This document shows positions 55,934 to 64,000 of a DNA stretch of 64,000 nt, one piece after another. Below the pieces are notes generated by a model. That model was not told the DNA's origin. It saw only the letters and a program-made list of their open reading frames with translations, and did no database searches. Made by a program: the position numbers and the translations under genes. Numbering within the stretch: position 1 is the stretch's first letter; each line of letters begins with the position of its first letter. Source of the DNA: Rhodocollybia butyracea (lineage: Eukaryota; Basidiomycota; Agaricomycetes; Agaricales; Omphalotaceae); assembly GCA_015501585.1 (NCBI GenBank), contig JADNRY010000029.1:248001-312000 (forward strand), read 5' to 3'.

Positions 55934-56235
55934 GTGACCTGAGCACAGCCTTATGGACCTGGGCCTGAACGTAGAACGTTGAGATTTAAGGCAGCGAATT
56001 AGCTTTATCCGATTTTGAAATCTGGACTTGATTGGTTGGTTGGTTTAACTATGAAAGAAATTTCCTCGATTCAAAGTACAAGACGGATAACCAGGCTACA
56101 GCACATATCGAACTCAAGATATAACGCTCTAAATTTAATGCCGCCGGCACGAAATCAGTTCTAGTGCATGATCATGATGTTTAGCTCCAGCCTTGAGGCC
56201 TTTTTACTCTGTTACCATCTCCTTTCTCAACCAAG
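55934..56235. promoter_or_regulatory. 302-bp divergent intergenic region
   Basis: Between the start codons of the basic protein (-) and the EamA transporter (+); presumed shared promoter. No clear TATA box; a TTGGTTGGTTGG run lies near 56032-56043. Confidence 0.45.
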
Positions 56236-57901
56236 ATGGCTCTTACCAGTGATTATGCCTTACTTCCTTCCGAGTCCGACGCCCACAATGACTCGGCTTT
56301 GGATTCCACCAAAAGAAATACTGGCAAATTGGCGTCTTTCCAGTTTCAACTATCAGGTTTATATAACCGTAACATTGGGCTTTTGTCTATTGTTGCTTCG
56401 CAGGTTTTTCTAGCACTAGTAAACGTTGCTGTGAAGCAGCTTAACGTGATAGATCCTCCTGTTCCGACATTCGAACTTATTTTAATTAGAATGGCAAGTG
56501 CTATAATTTTATCAGGTTCTTTCGCTCATTTGTCCTCTAGGCAATAACGTATCTGTTCAGTGTTACTTACATGTATGTTTGCTCAAGCTCTTCGTTCATC
56601 CCAAGCGTCCCATATTAACCGTCTACGTAGGAAATTTATGGGAGTTGATTCGCCATTTCTTGGCCCAAAAGGGGTACGCCTTCTCTTAATGTTTAGAGGT
56701 TTCGTTGGGTGCGTACTCGTCCATATTATACTCACTCAATCTAACATCCTATCTATATCAGATTTTTCGGGATATTCGGAATATACTTTGCTCTAAAATA
56801 TCTCTCACTGTCCGACGCTACCGTCCTCACTTTTCTTGCACCGTTGTGCACCTCTATAACTGGAGCATTATTTTTGGGTGAATACGTGGGCAGGAAGGAG
56901 ATCTTTGCGGGCGTGTTCAGTCTGGTTGGAGTTATATTCATTGCAAGACCGACATCGCTCTTCGGGCATAGCCATATTCCGATTATCAACGGAACGGTAC
57001 TCTTGGGGAATTCTACCGGTGTACCTTTGGTTTCGGAAGCTTTAGTTAATCTCACCTCACTATCGAACGATACCCTTATCAATATCTCAAATTCAACGTT
57101 GAGTATGTTGCCACCATCTGTGACCCCAACAAAGAGATTAATAGCTGTTGGGTAAGTCCGGCTGTGACGCGTAAAGTTCTTCTCTCAGATATCCTCGTTC
57201 TAGCGTATCTCTGCTCGGTGTGATGGGCGCAACCGGGGCGTGTATGTAGCATCTTTACCTTTCGTATCTCGATCAGCGATACTGATTCTCAAATATAGAT
57301 ACGACTATCCGCGCAATTGGAACACGCGCCCATGCTCTCCATTCCATGGCTGCCTATTCTTCGATCAGCGTTGTCGTGAGTGCGATTGGGTGAGTTAATC
57401 TTTTGAACAAAATGACGCGTTTTGACATCAGTTTGGAAAGGCTCATTGCTACACATACGCCCATCGTCATCCCTACATCGCCGATATGGCTTCTTCTTCT
57501 CCTTGAGATTGGTGTATTCGGGTTTTGTGCTCAGGTTTGATGGGTGTTTTCGTGTGCTTTAACTCGTTTTAACTTAATCTGGTTAGATATTCCTCACTCT
57601 CGGTCTTCAACGCGAAACTGCTTCTCGTGGGACACTAGCGATATACACTCTCATCGTCTTCACTAGTCTCCTCGATCGTATATTCTTCCATGCCGTGCCA
57701 TCCTTGCTTTCTATCATGGGCACCGTGATCATTGTAGGATCGGCGCTATACGTCGCTGTTACCAAACAAAACCAGAACGAGTCTGAGCCTAGCAAGGGCA
57801 ATGTCAATGCAAGGAGGTCGGCTGCTGGTGGGCATGGGGTGGAACAAGAAATTTTATTGAAGAATATGGAAGAGGGAGGAAGAGAACCTGCGATCGCGTG
57901 A
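56236..57901 (+). CDS. EamA/DMT-family transporter (SLC35G-like)
   Basis: Ten-helix drug/metabolite transporter superfamily protein, substrate unknown. ATG 56236 (MALTSDYALLPSESDAHND). Helices are recognisable across short introns: NIGLLSIVASQVFLALVNVA; FELILIRM|AITYLFSVTYM; the family signature GPKGVRLLLMFRGFVG|FFGIFGIYFALKYLSLSDATVLTFLAPL; TGALFLGEYVGRKE; GVFSLVGVIFIARPT; later SPIWLLLLLEIGVFGFCAQ and the final pair (TLAIYTLIVFTSLLDRIFFH, then GTVIIVGSALYVAV). A Ser/Asn-rich loop with N-glycosylation sequons (NGT, NST, NLT) interrupts the middle. Intron 1 (56494-56540) uses a GC donor (ATG|GCAAGT). Stop 57899-57901. Intact. Confidence 0.9.
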
Positions 57902-59825
57902 AGATGGTAATGACTGATGAGGCTAACGATTTCCTTTTTTCGATATGGAATGGCAAGCTGGTCTGTGTGTATTTTTTGCATTAGTCTGGTTTGCAACGTA
58001 GAGATCGTTGATTACATGTGTAGCTATAGAGAACATTGACACTTTATACAAACGTTCCCCTGGCGGCCAAGCAACTACTGGTTGTAGATGCACTGGTGGA
58101 TCAAAAAAAAAGATACTAGAGAAAAGGCAGCCAACACATGAGCGATGGACTCGCCACTTCCGTCTAGTAAGTGACGAAAGCTACCACTAAGTGCTCTTTG
58201 ACTTGTTGGCCCGCATTGGGGGTTTGCCAAGCTTTGGAAATCTCTTCACAAGGTAAGTCACGGTCCCACTGACAATGGAACCCACGCAACCCGCGGAGCG
58301 AGCTCTCCAGTTACTTAGATATTTTTCAACCTGGCGCATGCTTCTAAATTGTGCCAAGCCTGCGATGACCCCAGGATTAGGAAAATTTATAGTCCACTTT
58401 TTGCCTACCGCCAATTACTGTACGGCGTGCCGAGCGACCGCAACACCAGGGGTGCGCATCCGTGGCACCCATCTGGCGCAGACGCACAGTGCGTGCGTAG
58501 CATGGGTTCTGCAATAAGTAGGACCGCGTTGGTTTTCCTTTCCTGCCAGGAAAGTGGCTTGGCGAAGACGCAAATTGGGTTTGATACGCTTTCGTAGGCT
58601 TTCGTGACTTCGTCTGGGAGATATGGATGAGCAGGATGAGACTTGGAAGGCTAGGATGGGCTCGAGTCGAGAATTTCATTTAATATCATCCTACCAGGAT
58701 ATCAATAGCTCAAAAGGCAATAAATCACATCCCCGATGGTTGGCTGAAGAATTCCCTTGCGATCCGTGATCTATACAGCAGGATTTAGGAGAGATGGGGT
58801 ATGAGACTGCCTGGGACTACTGGTGTCAATGTGTAGGGTCAACAAGTTGTCGGACTTCCCTTCCGATGCCGACCAATACTACGACCAACAGGAACCTTTC
58901 AAAGCGCATGCGGCACACCGAACCGAGGTTGGATGTCGATGGAGCCACGACACTGTCTTCGGTCTTCTCTCTGATAATTTGGTACTGGTCCTTTGGATAT
59001 CAATATTTTTTCCCGCTTTCGGCTAAGAGTAATATTACACTCTTCCCCCACAACGGAAAGGATTAGCTAGGCAGTAGCTAACACAACTGACAATCGGAAT
59101 TAAGGAGAGAACAGCAAGGCACCCACAGTTATTCATAAAATTCCGGCCGCTGATCATTAGAATGCAACTGCTGCGAGAATCTTGAGTACTTAGAACGCAG
59201 GTACAGGAATGCCTTCTTGAATAGGGCGATAACCCTGCAATAATTATTGACTGTACCTCACGACTCGAATCACACAATAACAAGTATCATATGGAGGACC
59301 TTGTGGCATGCGTTGTCCGATATCTTCGCAGGGACGACAAGGGACGACCTCTTGGAGACCAGCGTCTAATATTCGTCAGTAAGCGCCGCGGTATCCTTGT
59401 TGATCTTTTTCTCCTCTGACCAATTGAGAAGTGATGATATTCGATGAACCTCTACGAGCGATTTGCGCATCTAGCAATCATGCCGACCGTCATCCTGCCA
59501 ACTGTCATTGATTCACTACTTCACTTCGCAACAACTTCAAGCCTATCACTTCTGAAGTCTGTTGCCAACTTGGTATGAATGCGCTGCCGTGATATACTTA
59601 GTGGGTCCCATGCTGGTGCGAATTTAGCCTTTATTATTTAATGTTCGGCTTGACCTTTGAAACCTCCACAGACAGCTTCCTCCCGTTCCTTGAATATAAA
59701 AGCTCTCCGACGGCAATATCTGCTCATCAAGCTATTTATCTGTTTTGACACTGAGCACAAGCATCCAGATCTGCAGGCCTATACATACAGTATAACACCC
59801 TACGACGCTTTTCGCACCAATCCTC
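57902..59825. other. 1.9-kb intergenic region
   Basis: Between the transporter and the GMC gene. Only short open frames; no domain, repeat or RNA that I can support. Confidence 0.5.
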
Positions 59826-62370
59826 ATGATTCCCTCTGCAGCACGCGTTGCTGCCCTAGCACTTTCCCTCACAGGCTTGGCCTCCGGAACGCTTTACCAA
59901 AATGCTGAAAGCCTTCCCAAAGCTACAAACTACGACTTCATCATCGTTGGAGGTAGGTCTTTACATTCTCTGTACAAAACGTAAAGCTAATCGCTTACAG
60001 GTGGTGCCGGCGGTACCGTTGTTGCGAATCGACTAACAGAGAACCCAAGGACGAAGGTGCTTCTCATTGAAGCGGGATCGAGGTATGAGCTTCGATTGGA
60101 TAGTCATTTCATTACTTTAAACCAAATTTTAGCGACTTTAACAACTTGGATATCGAAGTTCCTTCCTTCGCTCCACGGTTGGGTAGGACTCAGTTTGTCA
60201 GTCTGTTTGCCATATCTAGGAAAAGGTCTAATCACAAGGAGTAGGACTGGAACTTCACCACGTTAGGCCAACCCGGACTAAATGGACGATCTATAGAATA
60301 CCAAAGGGGCTTCGTGCTGGGGGGCTCCACCGCAGTTAGTGAGTAAGCTTTGCTTCTCTACAATGTAGCAATATTTATGGCTCTGGTAGATATCATGGCT
60401 TATTGTCGGGGATCAAAGGATGATTATGATCGCTGGGCTGAGGTGACTGGTGATGAAGGATGGTCGTGGAATTCATTACAGCCATACATCCGCAAGGTCA
60501 AGAAAACCTTTCTTCCTCTATCACGAAAACTGATAGCCACGACAGATCGAAAATCCTGTAGCGCCTGCAGACCATCATAACACTCAAGGAGAGATTGATC
60601 TATCCGTCCACGGTCACGGAGGTGAGCCAGATGTCTCTTGAAAATACTTGTGTTCTGAGTTCATACAATAAGGCCCTGTGAATTTCAGCTTACCCGGCCA
60701 ACTCCTCCCCACCGACCAACGCGTCATCGGTGCCTCTCTTGAACTTTCTACTGAATTTCCATTCAACCTTGACGTAAGAATTACTCTTTCAAGCGTGTGA
60801 CCTAAATACTTATGATTTTGAACGGTAAAAAAAGTACAACTCTGGTGATACTATCGGAATTGGGTGGACTCAAACTACGGTGTGACACATAGCTTATATT
60901 TCCCGAGCATACGCTAAAGCCTGGGCCGGTCTTGATTTAGACATCAAACGGACATCGTGTCGATGCAGCAAACTCATATCTCGCGCCTGTTCTTTCACGA
61001 TCGAACCTTGACATACTGGTGAACACGCTGGTGACTAAGGTTGTACAGACCGGTACTCAAAGAGGTGGCGAACCTATTTTCAGAGGAGTTGAATTTGCAT
61101 CTTCGTCCTCAGGTAAGTAGGCAACCAGTTTCGAGGCACGAGTTAACTTTCCGCAGGTGCAAGATTTACAAGGTCCGCTTCGCAAGAAGTTATTCTCTCT
61201 GCCGGTGCTATCAAAACACCTCAAATATGTACTTCTTTCGTGAAATGTCTCCTGTGTAATGTGCTGATGCCAATGATTTCAGTGATGTTGTCCGGAATTG
61301 GCGACTCTTCACATCTTTCTTCGCTTGGTGTAAAAACTATTGTCAATGTACCCGATGTCGGTACAAACTTACAGGTTCCTCAAAAATTGTTTCGTATTGG
61401 GGAAAGTATCTGATATCGCTTTATAGGATCACCCTCTGTCCACCATATCCTGGACCGTGCGCTCAACAAACACCCTGGATAATGTTAGGACTAATGAGAC
61501 TCTCGCTGCAGAGCTACTTCAGCAATGGAATAGCTCACGAACTGGAGATCTTGTACTAGGTCCCGGGAACCAGCTCGGATGGCTGAGGCTTCCCAATAAC
61601 GCCTCGATTTTCAAACAAGCCGCCGATCCAAGTGCAGGTCCCACTTCCGCCCATTACGAATTCATCCCTACAGTATGCTACATTGCTTGAGCTTGGTATA
61701 GTTATTATATGCTAAATGCGCTCGGGCTTCTTCCACAGGATAGCTTCGTCTCCTTCTCCCAACCGTTCCCGTCGCAAGGCAACTTCTTTACGATGTTTTC
61801 CAATTTGATATCCCCATCCTCCCGTATGTTCCACGTTACTCTTTTTATAATTTGACCGATCCCATTGCTAGGGGGCAATATTACCTTAAATTCCACGGAC
61901 CCCTTTGCTCACCCTTTAATCCAGCCGAATATGCTAAGCACGGAATTCGACATATTCACTATGCGCGAAGCTATCAAGGCAGCCCGACGATTCATGTCTG
62001 CCCAATCGTGGTCTGATTGGATTATAGAAGAAACCAGTCCAACGTCAGCAGCTCAGACCGACGAAGAGATCGAGGAGTACATCAGGAGCACTTGTTTTAC
62101 TGTGAACCATGTTACCTGCACAGCACCAATGGGAAGGACAGGCAGCAACGGGAGAGGAAGCGGTGCGCTAAACTCTGATCTCACAGTGAAAGGAACCATT
62201 GGTCTGCGTGTTGTCGATGCATCTGCTTTTGTACGTCTCTCTTTAAATCCGGATGTTTCGTGCTTATGAATCGTGTTGGTTAAAAGCCGTTTATTCCTGC
62301 CGCTCACACGCAGGTTCCAACTTACATACTGGCGGAGCGGGCTGCGGACATGATCAAGTCTGGTAAGTAG
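59826..62370 (+). CDS. secreted GMC oxidoreductase (aryl-alcohol-oxidase/AA3-like)
   Basis: FAD-dependent oxidase/dehydrogenase that can feed hydrogen peroxide to lignocellulose decay. ATG 59826 opens a signal peptide (MIPSAARVAALALSLTGLAS). The FAD-binding GxGxxG is split by an intron: YDFIIVGG|GAGGTVVANRL, followed by KVLLIEAGS. Further blocks: DWNFTTLGQ, GGSTAVNIMAYCRGSKDDYD (GMC signature 1), EVILSAGAIKTPQI and LSGIGDSSHL (signature 2), VPDVGTNLQDHP. The active-site His lies in NHVTCTAPMG, and a second His in PFIPAAHTQVPTYILAERAADMI. About a dozen short introns. The stop is TAG 62368-62370 if the last GT is not used; splicing it would give SGF and a stop near 62416. No disabling lesion found. 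Subfamily and substrate cannot be settled from motifs alone. Confidence 0.88.
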
Positions 62371-62958
62371 TATATTTTGAGATCCCAACGAACGCTGACC
62401 GGGTTTCAAGGGTTTTGAGGAAAAACCATCGCTCGAGAAATCTTCGCGGAAAGTTCTGCAGCACGTTCAACATACCCCCACAGATGATTCTGACCTCCAC
62501 CCAACAAGTATACCAGTTTTACATTGTAATTGTGCATGAAAAGTGTTTTACATTATTTATACTGTGAGCAAAAAAAACTTGCTCGTTACCCCTGATTTCT
62601 CCGCAAGAAAATACATTATCATTGCTGTCGTTGTACCCCAAATGGTATCCCCGAGCTGTTCGTTGAAGAAAAAACCTTTTCGTCGAACTGGCGATCGGGA
62701 GTCGTTGTGCAAGTGGTCTGGAGACTCCCTTAAGCATGTGAAAACAACTTGACTTGGCCTTTTCAGTTTCAATTACTTACGAGTGCTGTTTTGTCATCTT
62801 GGTGAAGACAAATCCTGTTTTGCCCATTCGAACACTTGCTGATATTACACAACCGCCAAGGAAAAAATACAGAATACATTGATCTGAGGTATAATTTTTC
62901 AAGTTCTGGCATGCGCAATCATCCTCGTCGTCTTTCGGATATTGCGTCCATCTCGATA
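62371..62958. other. convergent 3' intergenic region
   Basis: 588 bp between the GMC stop (+) and the DUF6534 stop (-). Nothing supported. Confidence 0.5.
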
Positions 62959-64000
62959 TCACGTTCCTGTTAGATGAACATTGAATTTCAATTTTTGGCA
63001 TACAAAATAAAACAGGCTCACATTTTTATTTTGATTGACTCCCAGTTTTGAGTCGTTGGAGTCGACCTCGGTTGAGGTTTCCAGTTGAATCACTGCTGAA
63101 GTTTCCTGATTTTCACGTCGCATAGTACTCAGGAAGGTGTGATTCCAATGTATACTTGAGGTCACCGTCGAGATTGTGGGAGATTCATTTGATAGCTTAC
63201 TCCCAGAGCGGGAGTTCAGGGATGCCATGAATGCGTTGGAATATACTGATAATAATAAATAATATGGGTCAGTGCAATAACAGTCGGATGATTATGAGAG
63301 TCCATGAGAAAAAAGAGAAGATTCAGTTAATAAGTGGGGCTTCATCAGGGTAAAGCCGGACTTACTTTTACACAGCATGAGTGCGCTGTTATTTTATTGC
63401 CCGATGAGCGACCAAACTCCAAGAAAAGACAAGGGAATCACATACATGATGAAATGGAGATTATTTGTCTTCATAGTTTGGAACAATATCAACTCCACGA
63501 TTGCAGAGGTGGCGGTTATGGCTCCAGTCTCGACAGTAACACGGATGAGACGACTTATTATTCGGTCAGTCTTCTGAAAGTTAGTCCTTTGCTTTACCGA
63601 GTAGAGCTGTATCACTTTAGTCAATGCGTATTTCGAGTAATGCTGAATAGCAACCAACCAAGTAAAACATCGAGAATGTAATTGCCTATGATGGCTACGA
63701 TTAATATTGCAATGGGGAAATAATAACTGATCCTCACCACATCCGCAAGAGCAGCACCTCCGAGCCAGATCTAAACCCACTGAGAACGCTTCATCGGTAT
63801 CACTGAATCAAGCTACTTACGATTGTCCTAGCAAACATCTTGACCATGTGAAGCTTTTTGATATCCCGAAGCGGTATGAACTAGATGGTCATAATCATGA
63901 TCAACAGCGTAGTATAGGTGGTGGAGAATTGTACACACTCCGATGCCAATGGCCCAGGCAGCACCGCACTGCGCCAGCGCAAGCTTGAAGAGGCAATTCG
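62959..64000 (-). CDS. DUF6534-domain membrane protein, 5' partial
   Basis: Agaricomycete multi-pass membrane protein family of unknown function. The window end cuts the N-terminal helices. Visible from the right edge: QCGAAWAIGIGV, then FIPLRDIKKLHMVKMFARTI, then WLGGAALADV (typical DUF6534 helix), then KTDRIISRLIRVTVETGAIT with TSAIVELILF. A small exon ALMLCK joins IYSNAFMASLNSRSG, the signature at the end of the domain. The cytoplasmic tail is Ser/Glu-rich. Stop at 62959-62961. The exon between ADV and KTDRII is less certain. Function unknown. Confidence 0.82.

Overview
The window is nuclear DNA of a mushroom-forming basidiomycete (Agaricomycetes); I do not assign a genus. The evidence is dense short introns (about 45-65 bp, GT-AG with a few GC-AG), intron-rich genes of typical agaricomycete families (DUF6533 and DUF6534 membrane proteins, a GMC oxidoreductase, tyrosine-kinase-like kinases, PL7 lyases), closely spaced housekeeping genes, and a chromovirus-type Gypsy retrotransposon with 640-bp LTRs.

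Left end (1-9 kb) is a compact housekeeping block: a CCCH/RRM-like/RBR ubiquitin ligase (+, 5' end outside the window), the TORC2 subunit AVO1/Sin1 (-), and an AMSH-type JAMM deubiquitinase (+). AVO1 and AMSH are divergent across only 89 bp. From 9 to 14 kb lie two tandem secreted PL7 (alginate-lyase-like) genes (-), followed by out-of-order fragments copied from the AMSH gene. From 14 to 19 kb there is about 3 kb with no recognisable gene, an inverted array of 10-bp units, and an apparently intact DUF6533 membrane-protein gene (+). From 20 to 26.7 kb lie two tandem aromatic/aminoadipate-type aminotransferase copies (+), each broken by different one-base indels, with a LINE 3' fragment between them. 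A cytosolic-type Mn superoxide dismutase (+) follows at 27 kb.

From 27.9 to 32.3 kb and again from 48.8 to 52.9 kb there is a family of rearranged copies of a MacroD-type macrodomain gene. One copy is free-standing (27.9-29.1 kb). One is decayed and lies behind a TKL kinase (29.3-32.3 kb). One is joined in frame to a TKL kinase (48.8-51.8 kb). One is a remnant that still shares a divergent promoter with tyrosyl-tRNA synthetase (52.2-52.8 kb). A 48-bp TyrRS exon-1 fossil at 29.23 kb shows that the ancestral macrodomain/TyrRS head-to-head pair was the duplicated unit.

Between these blocks is a transposon nest: a decayed 7.9-kb Ty3/Gypsy chromovirus (36591-44475, coded on -, TSD CACAC) that carries an opposite-strand accessory gene for a coiled-coil/Zn2Cys6-like protein; two 168-170-bp solo-LTR-like elements with perfect 5-bp TSDs; a 670-bp TA-flanked MITE; a 363-bp foldback element; and several shared repeats.

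The right end (52.9-64 kb) is ordinary genic DNA: TyrRS (+), a basic basidiomycete protein of unknown function (-), a SLC35G/EamA-type transporter (+), a secreted GMC oxidoreductase (+), and a DUF6534 membrane protein (-, N-terminus outside the window).

Gene models were spliced by eye from frame continuity and GT/AG sites; coordinates give the span from start codon to stop codon, introns included.
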